A DNA stretch of 64,000 nt, taken from contig NC_058523.1 in NCBI RefSeq assembly GCF_904849725.1, forward strand, positions 171,784,689 through 171,848,688, read 5' to 3'. This DNA is from Hordeum vulgare subsp. vulgare (taxonomy: Eukaryota; Streptophyta; Magnoliopsida; Poales; Poaceae). The notes under the pieces are model-generated. The model was given only the letters and a program-made list of their open reading frames with translations. It ran no database searches and was not told the DNA's origin. A program made the position numbers and the translations under genes. Below, one piece after another: positions 23,476-35,397 of this stretch; the first letter of the stretch is position 1; every line of letters begins with the position of its first letter.

Positions 23476-24830
23476 ATTACTTTATATCCATTCCCGGCTA
23501 TAGTATCTTCGAATAACACCCATCTTCATGTTGATCTTATCTTACTATTAATTTTATTGTAACATCGACGTATAGTTTCACACCGTGTCCTTATCACGAA
23601 TTCTTTAAATCCTAGATATAGCCTAAACACATTTATTACTATTGCAAGTATTACCCTATCAATATTTTTACTGTCTTTAATTTATAACTTCCTGAAGCAT
23701 ATATGCATACTTTTTTCTACTTTTCGAAAATATTTATTAGGCTTTTGTTTAAGTATAGCTCCCATCCTACCTTAGATGCATCTGTTTCAATTATAAAGTA
23801 GTTTACTTGTAAAGGAAGTTCTATGGATTTTAAATTCTTTGCTTTTTCTTTGATGGCCTTTAATAAATTTGTATATTTAGAATTAAGGTATCTTTGACCA
23901 TTTTTTCTTAAGTTAGCATATAAATGTTGCGCCAGCTTTGTTAAGTTGTCTATATAATTTCTTGGATAGTTTACAATTCCTAAGTAATTGTAAAAGCTTT
24001 TTATCACTCATATTGTTAGGAAAATATAATGTTTTATTTGCAATTGGTTCTTGTAAATGTATTTTCCTTCTCCTATTTCATGTACAAAGAAATTTATTTT
24101 TTCCTTCCGAATTTCCATCTTCGTTTGTGATAATATGAGTCCCTTTTGTTCCACTTTCCGAAAGAATACTTCAAGATGGACAATATGGTCTTTGTATGAC
24201 TTTGAGGATGCTAATAAATAATCCACATATAACAATATCAATGCTCGATTCTCATTAAATATATTTTCATTTTCCTTTAAAATAGTGTAGGAGAATTCTT
24301 TAGGCCCAATGATATCACTAACCATTGATAATGGCCTTATGGACAAGTAAATGTTGCCGAAGAGGTAGATTCTTTGGCCATTTTTAGATGCAAAAATCTT
24401 TCTTTTAAGTCAAATTAGAGATTTTTTTCTGCTTCCTTGTATTCTACTGATCCATTCATTTTATTAGGTACATTGTATGCATCTTCCATCACATTATCAT
24501 GAAGCCTTTTAAAATTAATTACCATTCTGAATTTACATGTCACCTATTCAACATGATTTCTAATTATAAAAGGAGCAGAAAGATGAGGCCTTCAAATTTC
24601 TCTAATTGTTGTTAATTTTAGTAACTCTTCAATGTGCATTTTGAACTCTTCAAAATCTTTAGGAGTAGATCTTATGGGTCGTTACTTAATTATATAATCC
24701 ATGTTTATGATATTAATTTTGAAACCTATAAAAGTTCTTATCCCAATGTTTCATCAGTATTCATCCAATAATATTTTTATTTCCTAGTCTTTGCACAATC
24801 TTGTCTTCTATATATATTTTGGATTTTATA
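23476..24830 (-). pseudogene. Reverse transcriptase and RNase H (viral, right arm)
   Basis: ORF 24,008-24,346 carries the RT palm. Its catalytic box at 24,218-24,229 reads YVDY instead of YVDD, followed by the SSKSYKDH and GLILS motifs and a zinc-free connection. ORF 23,717-24,007 carries the connection and RNase H start with IETDASKVGW. The upstream RT fingers (24,350-24,830) are frame-shifted. It is more complete than the left arm in the palm and RNase H but still broken. Confidence 0.85.
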
Positions 24831-25238
24831 TCTCCATATCAATTTTATGACAATGATTGTGACCCTACAAATTTTGTACATGTATTTTTCTATACGATAT
24901 TATTCTATGGTCTTACTAAGTTCTTCTTCACACAAATCAAGGGGATCTGAACTTGTGCTATATTCATCATATAAATTAGATACTTATACATTTTGAAAAG
25001 CCTTTATTTGTTTCCCTACTTCGTATATGTATGGAATATTATCTTAATATGGGATAAATGTAACTCATTCTTCATGTACAATCATGGTTTGTAAATGTTG
25101 TTGTAAACATCTTAACCGTGTTACCATATCATAATTTATTGCTAGTAAATCTCTTGTCATAAATTCAAATATTATATACTTCATGCCATTTATGTAAGCT
25201 CCAATATTGTATGCCAATTTGTTATGGAGTTTCTTTAT
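24831..25238 (-). pseudogene. Protease-RT linker (viral, right arm)
   Basis: AT-rich viral sequence between the RT and protease regions, matching 19,120-19,600 of the left arm. Short broken frames only. Confidence 0.5.
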
Positions 25239-25881
25239 TCATGACATATCGGTTGATAGTTTGGCTTTATTAGCATTTATGGTTCCAACTATTTTGGGAC
25301 ATCTCATGAAATATTTATAATGGATAATGTTCTTTACGAAACACATATGTAATAGTGCCAATATGTTATAGGAAATGTTTGGCCTCACAACTATTCTAAC
25401 TAGAATCCTTATCCCTAGCACTCCTTTGAATGGTAATCGAACGAGATACGTATCTCCAAAACTAGTCATTGCATCTTTTAATTATATTAACTTGTCTTTT
25501 TTATCTCTTGATGTTACCATTTGATCTTTCATCTTGGTATTTTTAGCAATATTATGATCTTGCTTCTTACTATTATCATTTATGGTTCCAACTATTTTAG
25601 GACATCTCACGAAATATTTATAATGGGTAACGTTCTTTACGAAACACGTATATAATAGTCCCAATATGTTATAGGAAATGTTTGGCCTCACAACTATTCT
25701 AACTAGGATCCTTATCCCTAGCACTCCTTTGAATGGTAATCGAACAATATAATTATCTCCAAAACTAGTCATTGCATCTTTTAATTGTCTTAACTTGTCT
25801 TTTTATCTCTTGACGTTACCATTTGATCTTTCATATCCGTATTTTTAGCAATATTATCATCTTGCTGTTTACTATTCTCTA
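25239..25881 (-). pseudogene. Tandemly duplicated protease region (viral, right arm)
   Basis: Two open stretches (25,239-25,469 and 25,482-25,772) encode nearly the same protein beginning MTSFGD and containing ISYNIL.LL. The repeat unit is 303 bp (25,276-25,578 and 25,579-25,881), a multiple of three. The active-site triplet is lost in both copies (LLHMCF and LLYTCF), and differently from the left arm (D-K-G). Upstream in viral sense both share the linker that ends the coiled-coil segment. Confidence 0.75.
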
Positions 25882-28264
25882 ACTCAAATTTAAATTTTTT
25901 CTAGTTCTGCTTCTACTTTATTTATTATATTTTCTAAATTCTAACCCTACTGGATAACATTATTTCTTATGGATCATATTCTATTTTCTGTCTCCACTTT
26001 TGACTACTGGCTCTTAGATAGGAGGTACAAGCTTGTTTTAGGCATAAGATACATGTGAACCTATTTCTAGGCTTGGAAATATATACATAAAGCACATTTT
26101 GTGTTATAATCACCATTTCGTTTAATACAATCATGTTCATAATCTACTTGGTTCATCATTACAATTTTTAAACATGCTAATTTATCTATGAGATCTATTT
26201 CATCTTCACTTCATTTATATTGTGGAGTCTCGTTTTCTACTTCATCTCTTTCTATGATTGAATATATTGACTCATCATCTTTTATTTTATCATCACATAC
26301 TAATATATTCTCATTAACACTATCTATAATTAATACTCTCTCTTGTTCTTCATATTTATCGGAGTGTTTTGTTTCTCGTCTTTATGAGGGCAAGTTCTAC
26401 TTAGGTGGTTGGGAGAATTACATATGAAAAGATTTCTTAGGATTATATTTTCTTACATTTGTTTTATGTAAGAATGGAGTTCTATTACCGGACCTTCTTA
26501 AGAAATATCTTTTGTTTGTTTGGAGAATTCCATTATCTCTCCTCTATGGTTTATAATATTTATTTTTCTTATGCCTTTCTACTTAATATGTTAGTGGTAT
26601 TAGGACAATGTTATTGCAAAAAATATAATATGATTTCTTCATAGATCTTTGAGCTTGTATATTTGTACATACCTTTCGCAGTTGTTTAAAAAAATGTTAC
26701 GCCTTGGGATATATGTACCACATTTCTTGCTGAATATTTTTGTGTTCCTGAAATAATATAGACCCTAGGGGATCGTGCAACTTATTAAAATATATTTCTA
26801 CTACACCTACATTATGTTATTTTTAGGTGTAGTAGCATTATATAAATAATGCTGGGAAAATTCTTTTATGCCTTTCCAGCTAGTTATTGTTAATGTTCTA
26901 TTTCTCTTAATCTTTCATTTTGTAATGAGGTATATCCTAATGCTCGAACTTATGCTATGATAATATTTGAAATGACATCTGCAAAGTTATTGGGATTACT
27001 TCCCGCCCCTTTTAATTATTCATATTAATTAGGGCATGACTTTACCCATTGTTCCCATAGAACTTTAACGGACTCGCCTAAAAATGTTTCAAGATATGTT
27101 AACATCTTCAACCTTTGTACTTATATTATACTGGTTTTGTATGTATTCTTGAACTATTAAGCCTTTCCATATGCTGGTTATATTCAACCAATCTATCGGG
27201 TCATGAGATGCTTGATTTAATATAGTGCCATCTTTTTTATAATTTTGAAATTCTACTAGATTTTCAAAATCTCTTATTTTATTACACACATATCTGTATT
27301 GTTCATGGCTACACGTAGGTTGACAGTCACCTTTTTCCGGGGTTCATTATCGAGCCGATCTAGTAAGGTCTCTCTCTTTGTCCTTCTATTTTTACCGATG
27401 ACTCCCCATATCCTTTTCTTCTTTTATTACTATTTTATACTTCCATCGCTTCCATTCCGTTATCTAAATTATGTAGACCAACATCATCAAATGAGTTTAT
27501 AAAATCACCATCTCGTTCTGAATCATCATATTTTTTCTTCTATCAACATTTATGTCATTAAGACTTCTTCCTCCTCTCTTCTTTCTAGTAAAAAATTAGT
27601 ATTTATTTCCCATTGCTCTTATTCACTAACTATTTCATATTTTTGAGCAATGTTTGTATTCTCATTATTAATAATGATATAATCATTGCTACTACTAGTA
27701 TCTTCTCTCCTTTCCACTGATTTTATGGTTTTGTTTGACATGGTTGAACTCCTAGTGGCTAACATTTTCTCATTTTTAATTTCTTTAATATTGCAATTTA
27801 TCTAATGTTAAACAATTCTTTCTTTTATGTTAGACCAATCTTTTTTCATAGAATTACTATATTCCAATTCTATATGCTTCAACTTCTTTTCGCAATGATT
27901 TATTTCATCGTCTAAATTATCCTTTTCCATGCATTCAGTTGCACCTTTATCTTTGTCATCACTAATTTCTTTTTCTGACACAAGATATTCCGTCTCTTCT
28001 ATAAATGCACCTTTAAAGTTCATAAACCTAATACTACTACTTCTTTCATAGTTTTGATAGCTTATGCAATTTTTAGGTTACTCTAGTTCTTTCTTCTCTA
28101 TTAATTCACCTATCCTCCATTCTTCTCCCGCTCTTTCTTTAGAACCAAATTTAAGTGGATTCATAAATTTCATACCTTCTCATTACATACTATCAATAAC
28201 ATGATTCACATTTACTCTCTATATAGATCTAATTATCTTATTGAGCCTAGCTTTAAATTCTATG
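25882..28264 (-). pseudogene. Coat-protein-like region and knuckle (viral, right arm)
   Basis: Reading leftward from 28,264: acidic ORF 28,023-27,808, coat-like core (about 27,290-26,640), basic stretch, CCHC knuckle near 26,385-26,425, then the Cys-containing and coiled-coil segment to 25,882. The knuckle has lost its first Cys (Leu codon) but lacks the stop seen in the left arm. No frame is open throughout. Confidence 0.65.
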
Positions 28265-28272
28265 CTTAGTAC
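28265..28272. repeat. hAT-like target site duplication, left copy
   Basis: CTTAGTAC directly before the element end CAATGTTT. An identical CTTAGTAC lies at 61,503-61,510 after the other end. Confidence 0.85.
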
Positions 28273-28716
28273 CAATGTTTAAGAAATCGGTAACCAGTAA
28301 CTGCTCCGTCGGCTTGGGAGTAGCGATTAATCGGTGAATCGGCCTATTAACTGGACCAATCGGTCGACCATTAATCGACAGATTACATTGAAACTTGCCA
28401 ACTTATATGTTGATTTTGAATGTATTATACCATAATTCCACGTACCTAGCTATGTAATATATCAAAATATTCTATTGTAGGCATATAAAAGATAGACAAG
28501 AGGTAAAATTAATAATCATTATACATCCAAATATATAAAATCTCACAATTCAAAATTATCAATTAAACATTTAAAAGTTTCCATATACTTGCTAACATGC
28601 ATCACACGATATACTCCAGATAACAACCAAAACCTAGAGTTCCATCCACCCATCTACAAAATTGTAATTCATAATCTACTAATATATGAATGTGGATTCT
28701 CCACTAATATAGGGGG
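28273..28716 (+). mobile_element. hAT-like non-autonomous element, left segment
   Basis: Starts CAATGTTTAAGAAATCGG. The other end (61,502) reversed reads CATTGTTCAAGAATTC, so the terminal repeats match with a few changes. An 8-bp duplication CTTAGTAC flanks both ends, as is normal for hAT. Subterminal copies of ATTAATCGG and AATCGG follow. The remaining AT-rich part has no gene I recognise. It is split at 28,716 by the chromovirus LTR (duplication GGGGG at 28,712-28,716). Reassembled length would be about 0.94 kb, too short to encode a transposase. Confidence 0.8.
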
Positions 28717-31660
28717 TGTCGGGACCCCGATCCTAAGCCATAGGAATCCAACCTGTAACACATTGCATCCCTTTGCGGTCTCACGCACGGTTAACCCCAC
28801 GGCTGCTGCCTTACCTTAGCCGGGACCGTTTGCTCCTTTTGCTCGCGTATGCAATTGTGTCGCTAGCAATCCGATGTCAAAGAACCCGGGTTAACATGTC
28901 AAGTCTTAAACCCAAGTGGCAGTACCGTACTGGGACATGCATACATGACCCAGCAAAGCAGGTGTCGGTCATCAGCATCGTGTAGACGAGTCGTAGCAAG
29001 CTACAGGGACTCCATTACACCGCATGGCATTTCCACAAAGGGATAGACACAACAGCTAAGAAGGACACATGCCGGTCAACCAATGGGTCCGGAGCAGTAA
29101 CGAATTACCATGGCTCGGTGGAAACACAAAGGGGCATTTCCCCGTAAGGAGTGCTACTAAGGCATACAACTAGGTGTTCGAACCTCATACATATCAAGTA
29201 CAACACACGTACGCATGGCATACCCGATATGCATAGATACATCGATGGCATCACAACATAACCATAAACATACAAACTTTATTTAGAAGGCTCGGAAGAG
29301 CCTCACACATAATATTACACAGATAGGGGTCTCATGACCCATCATCACAAGTCAATCAAACAAGTCTTACAAGCCAGCGGAAGATTAAAACTGTCTAAGT
29401 ACAGACAGATGGAAAGATAAAAGGCACATGGCCTTAGTATCTACAGACCCAACCTAGGGCCAGATCGTAGCTGGGACACCAGCTACTCGTCATCATCAAC
29501 GTCTAGATAGAAGCCACCATTAGGGTCATTAACATCCTCTGCAACAATTTATTAAGCAAACATGAGTACAAAAGTACTCAGCAAGACTTTAGAACAAATC
29601 TAACTACTGATGCAATGTATCAACAAGGGGTTGTGGGGTTTCATGCAGAAAGCCAACTTTGACTCTTGGCTAGACAAAACTACTTTTTAAAATAGTTTTG
29701 ACAACTTTGTTTTCTCGCACACGAGTCCACTAACTCCACAACAATACACCATCATGGAATCATTCCTGTCTTCCCCCGGAAATACAATCCACAGCACTCA
29801 CACTTATCTTGATACTTTTATGAGTAGCCATTAAAGTTATCTATGAACAACATATGTTTCCAAGTAGTCCATATCCGCGGACGCGACTATTCGAATAGAT
29901 CATAACCCTGCAGGGGTGTACTTCTTCACACACGCTTTCCCCACTTATCGCTATGTGCACATCATGCACCTCAGCAACCTTCAAGCGGAAGCCCAGCGAG
30001 GGAGTCGACTAAGACCGTTAAGTACGCTAATACCTTGTCCAGGTTTATCGCTTATTTGAGAGTAACCCGCATGGAAGTCCGGTCGAGGTTTCCGCCACGG
30101 CCCCAAACGATGTGCGCAGGGTTCCCAAGCCCACCATCCGGGTGCCACTTGGTACACCGTGCCACTGCCTACCACATCATAGCCCACCTCTAAGGTCAGC
30201 ACTATGCACGACCTCCAACATGACTATAAACACCAGAAACTACATGCAACTCCTCGACCGAGTACTAGGCGATTAATAAGTCGAGAGGGTCAATTATGTA
30301 TCCCAACGTGTGGTAGTATCTAGTCTTGGATTACATACACGAAACTTAGTTCCTAAGGACGGTTCCAATGAAACAACCCGCCATGTACTTCTACATAGCC
30401 TTTCACCGGTACCTTTACCAAATTAGGTTCAACACACAACCTTTATTAGCAGAACACATTCTCACGATCCTGTTCATCACCCAGATGACAGACCAAACAC
30501 AACTCTAAGAATAGCATGCATAGCAGGATAAGACACATCATGGCTCAAGCATCTACCAGGTATGCTAGGTTCCAAGGTTTAGCTAATTACTATGACAAAG
30601 ACAGGTCATGCAAAGGAATTGGTTCAACTAACGTGGTAAAAGCATTTGAAGCATTTTGACCTAATGCAATAAATAAGAACACGAGCGAGAACATGGGATT
30701 TATCGGGATGATCAAAATTGTTGCTTGCCTTGTTGCTCATGAGAGGGGTGATATCCGTCAGTCAGATAATCAATCGTATCCGGAGGGGCGGGACCTACCA
30801 AATAACAACATACAGTTAATAACAATCATATGCAACAATCATGATGCATGAACATGGTATGAAATGAAGGGTGATATGATTCAATGTGGTTGGTGAAACC
30901 TTAGTTTGCATCTGGTTTGAAATCCAAATTCAAATATAATTTGAAATGTCATATTTATCTTAATAATTTAACTAATTTGACCTGATATTTTTTCATAACT
31001 TTGTTTTTCATGCATGAAAATAGCACCATTGTGTTCACTAAATTTTTCTGATCAATTTGCATATATTATTTGTCTGATTTGGAGTTATAATCAATTTTCT
31101 ATGAATTTCTAAAGTTTTGCAATTATTCTGGAATTATTTTAAAATCAGAATTGGACTTATTGCATCAGCATGACATCAGCAGGTCAGCTGGCCGTTTGAA
31201 AGTCAAACCTGACCAGTGGGACCCACTGGTCAGTGACTCTGGCCAGTTTTAGATTAAGTTTAAACTTAATTAGCTATTTAACAGAGCTGGACCCACATGT
31301 CAGTGGCTATTTAACTTTTAATACAATTTTTATTTTTATTTTGACTAAACTTAATTAGCGAGGGGCTGGCCCCACTTGCCACAGACACAGGGGAGTCAAC
31401 CCCACCAGCGATGCGGTCAAACCCACCGGCGGCGAGGCTCCGGCGACCACCAGAACGACAGAGGGCCTCGGGTTTGCTATTCCGGTGACCAAAAGCACGG
31501 CGGAGGGCAGCAGACGATTGGCCGCTCGATCGCAAATCCATTTTTCCTATGCATAGGGGCTAAAACAACCGGAGATGACGCCGGCGACGAGCTCGGCGGC
31601 TGCCGGAGCTCGGGCAACATCGGGATCACAGATACGGGGCCTATCATGCATAGGGCTCGG
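28717..31660 (-). repeat. Chromovirus 3' LTR, outer segment
   Basis: 2944 bp matching 56,964-59,880 of the other LTR, ending at the G2 insertion (duplicated target CTCGG at 31,656-31,660, against CTGGG on the far side). Similarity to the other LTR is uneven: many differences in 28,717-29,213, then one difference across 29,214-30,341, then many again. A 25-bp near-perfect palindrome sits at 31,209-31,233. Confidence 0.9.
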
Positions 31661-34600
31661 TGTAACATCGCAAATTTTGGAATGTTAATATAAATTATTA
31701 GATTGATTGTTTGTTTGTTTTGAGTGATTGAAACTTGATTGAAATTTGAAACTTTTTTAAAACCTTTGAATTAGAGGGAATAAAATGGCTTTCCCTTTTT
31801 CCCGTGAATTCAAATTCATTGATTTAAAATCAGCGAGAGGAGATAGCATGACTTCTTCAACTATAAAGAATTTGAATCAAGGTGGCATTTGAATTCCTTT
31901 CGATTTTGCTTTACATTTTGTTTCTTCTTCACTCACGGAATGCCGGGAACAATACCTTGCCAAGCAGGAGAAAAAGAGAGGAGGAACATGACCCTCCAAA
32001 ACCCGGGGATATTCTTTGAATTATTTGAGCCATGAAACCCAAGATTTATTTGAGAAAATATTTGCAAAAAGGAAATAAAGCATTTAGGGGATTTTTCTGA
32101 AAAACATTTTTTTAAAAGTTTTTATTTTGGCCGTGGAAAAATGTCCATCATCTAGATTTTATTTTTCTGATAATTTTAGTATATAGAAACTCTATATTCC
32201 AAATTTATTTGGTTTCCCTTTTATCGTTTACTTTCCGGTTTTTGAAAATAGGAAACAAATCTCGTTTAAACGGAATTTAATCGCTGGCCCATTAAGAGGT
32301 TTCCAGAAACTGGCCTAACAAGATCTTCTTCTTCCTCACGTTCTCACCTCCTCCCAGGAACTTCCATAGCCATGGTGACAGAGGAAATTTCCTCCCTGAT
32401 CTCCCTCCCCTTTCCTTTCCACGACCGCCCCGACCCCCTATAAGTACCGTGCCACCTCCCGCACTCCATTTTCCCTGCCTCCCCCCGATCCGCCGCCTCC
32501 ACACCCCCCTGCGAGAGCTCGTCGGAGCCGGCCTTTCAGCACCAAGGCACCGCGCCGAGGCTCCCCCGCCCCTCCCTGGTACCCCCTGCTGCCACCCCTA
32601 CCCCCGCTACACCATCCCACGCCACCTCTCACGCCGTCGCCCCCCTGCAGGCCCTCCCCATCCCTGCCGAGCTCCATGCCAGGAGCTCCTTGCCAGGACG
32701 CCAGGAGTCCGACCGGAGCATCCCTTGACGCCCCCTCACCAGGATCCCCGCTAGGACCCCCTCGCCCCCTCCGCCCCAAGCGCCGGCCCCCTCCTCCGCC
32801 ACCCCACCCCCGCCGGCGACCAACCCCACGCCGGCCATCTCACCGGAGCTCCCCATCCCCTATGTCCATGGTGAGATCCTCCCCCTCCTCTCTCTCTTTT
32901 CTTTATTTTGTTTTCCACCGTAGGATCGTTAGCCAATGGTGTAGATTAGAGAGGGGATACCCCTTTGGTTCTTTTAAAAGAACCGACATTTTTTATCTAG
33001 TAAGTTAGCCGAAGCGGTTTGTCTATTTTGCGGCCATCCGCTGTTTAGTCTACGCTGCGCACGCCTCCACCCACTCATGTCTCGCCATGTGGCCCTGTTC
33101 ACTATTTAGGTTTTTCTTTATTTTCAGTTTCTATTTTCAAAACAGAACCAATTCTAATTTTGTTTTCCTTATATCTTTTAATATAGAAGTCCAATGAAGT
33201 TGATTCTTTTTGCGTTAGATCACAATTTGCTTGTAGTTGCCGAAAACATATTATTTGCCTATGTTTGAAATTTCAAAATTTGAATTAGAACATATTTGAT
33301 TTAAATCTTGTTTTGCTTATACCGGGAGTTTAAAAATAGCTTTTAAATTAATTCTTTTTTGGTACTGTTCCCTATTGATCATATATTTCAGTAGTTTAAG
33401 TTTCAGTGTTTTTTAAATATTTTTAATTGGGACTTTTACCAAAACAGATTCTGTTTTGGTTATGTAAAGTGAATTGCATCACTTTGTGCTATAGTGTTTA
33501 TGTGTTAGTGATTTTATTTTGATTGTTAGTGATTGTAGTGCTTATTGTGTGTATTTTGTTTGTATCGATAGATCACCCAGAGTGCGAAGCTTGCTACCTA
33601 GAAGCGCTTGAGCACGAGAACTATCAGCAAGGTAAGTCACGTTGATCATATTATTATCTATGTTTTATATGCATTGTAGTTCTACCTTTCTTCACCCAAT
33701 TGCATGCAAAGTAGGTACTTGGAAATTTTGGATCTTGATGTAGTATCATGTGGTAGGCACCCACCCCCTTGTTACTTTGGACGGGACATTATTATACTAT
33801 GCTCCTAGTAGACTGGGTTTTGGTTGAGTGTTTACCATGAGTGTTGTGAGAACTTAATATTCAAGACCGGAAGAACTCCAAGACTTGCAAGACCTTAGAA
33901 CGAAATATACCTCTGGGTGAAGGACGACTTAGATGGGCTCCCTCGAGAAACCAGTGGACGACCCGAGATGCATGGGGAAGCGCTATGGCATCTTGCGGAA
34001 AGCTTCACCCACGCTAAAAGAGACGGACGGATATTTTCAAGACCCAAGGATTACCTGCACAGCCACAAGTCATTATGGGCTCTGGCTTGGTTGGACAACA
34101 TGGTGACTCTGGACAGGCGGTGCTACGAGATGTAGAAGAACGGTAGGATTGGATGGGCACCGACAGAGGATCAGAGGAACCCGTTGAAAGACCATGTTTT
34201 GATCATCCGGTCTTCAAACACCGTGAAGTGCGAGGACATACACGGAGGCGATCAAATCTTGTGGGGAACGTGTGCAAAACTCTGCAGAGTACTCAAACCT
34301 AATCGATTAGCCGTGTCCACGGTCATGGACAACTTGAGCCAAAGGAACTGAAACTATCAGGAATTCTCAACACCATTTATTATTGATGTGGGTAATATTG
34401 ATAACTTGGGTATGAGAACTGGTTGGTGGAACCATCTCATTAACAACCAACAATGTAGTAATATTTTGCTTTTAGCCCCCCTCTTGTTGTAGGAGAAAAC
34501 CTTGCTTTCCGTTAAAAAAATTTATAGCCTCACCTGCCATATATGCATATAGTATAGATGATATTTTTACCCCTCTCTTTTGTGACTTGCCGGCATATTC

Positions 34601-34888
34601 AATATGCTGACCTACATGGCTGCAACGTCTTATGTTGCAGATACTTTCTTCGACGATTAAGAGTACGATTCAGGGCTACGGTCCGCACTCAACCTGCCGT
34701 TGGTTTTTATTGGGACTCCACTCCCTTTGACTGTTTCCGCTAAGATTTTGAGGTATATATCAATTTAACGTTATTTACATGTGATTGCACTTTGATATAT
34801 ACATTGATGTACTGTGTGTGCCAGCATACTCATGCAGGGATGGCACAGAAACATAGAGGCTTGACTCGTTTTGAGTTGGGTCGCTATA
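31661..34888 (+). repeat. G2 5' LTR
   Basis: 3228 bp. A TATA-like box CTATAAGTA at 32,438-32,446 lies before a very GC-rich stretch (32,440-32,870). AT-rich sequence follows with splice-like signals: GGTGAGAT at 32,870, GATAG ending 33,571, CAAGGTAAGT at 33,628-33,637 and TTGCAG ending 34,640. Proline-rich ORFs in the GC-rich part occur on both strands and I do not call them genes. Confidence 0.9.
32438..32446 (+). promoter_or_regulatory. TATA box in G2 5' LTR
   Basis: CTATAAGTA, repeated at the same place in the other LTR (39,164-39,172), upstream of a GC-rich leader. Confidence 0.6.
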
Positions 34889-34892
34889 GAAA

Positions 34893-34904
34893 TGGTATCA
34901 GAGC
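34893..34904 (+). other. G2 primer binding site
   Basis: TGGTATCAGAGC, the standard site complementary to initiator tRNA-Met, four bases after the LTR end. Confidence 0.9.
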
Positions 34905-35397
34905 ACATGTTGACTGTAGGACGTTACCCTAGAAACTGGAAATCCCTTATGAAAGGATCTCTAAAAATATATATATATTTCCAAGAACATCCTTTGCTTA
35001 TCATCTCTTCTGATCTCATCAAATATTCTCTCTCATCTCAAATAGTTATGCCATACCCTTTCCTCTTTGACCACATGAAGAATCAACGGAGTTCTACTTC
35101 AAAGTAAAGAGGATTTCACCATGCATTTGAAGAATTGAAGCTACACCAATTGAAGACTCTCAAGACCCGAAGAACTCGAAGACCCTAATGTGTTCCAATA
35201 TTTATATGACCATTAGAAGTCCAAACCCCTATTATATACCCACGTTAGATACAATGATTTGTGAGCCGTCCTTTGTGTTGTTTTCCGACAGCCACAAATA
35301 AAACCTATTCTCAAAAAAATATTGTTTGTATTGTGTGTATCTCCCCCTATCCCTCTCTCTCTTACCCGTCTCATCCCAAAAAACCTTGGACCCAATA

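Larger units (their letters stand above)
22004..28264 (-). mobile_element. Endogenous pararetrovirus, right arm, 3' part
   Basis: Reverse-complement counterpart of the left arm, with matches running from about 22,340 to 28,264: C-terminal region, RNase H, RT, protease (duplicated), coat and acidic region. By eye the arms are clearly homologous but well diverged. The copy continues at 61,511-62,289 after the hAT-like insertion. Without insertions it is about 7 kb, near a complete caulimovirid genome. It also holds about 300 bp (22,036-22,340) of intergenic/promoter sequence that the left arm lacks. Confidence 0.85.

Noticed and set aside
29981..30202. A 73-codon minus-strand ORF identical at 58,229-58,450
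   Set aside because: It lies in the converted LTR tract. Identity reflects the tract, and there is no domain or start context.
32449..33008. Long proline- and arginine-rich ORFs on both strands
   Set aside because: They sit in the GC-rich part of the G2 LTR and are open on both strands. This follows from composition, and the second LTR does not preserve the frames.
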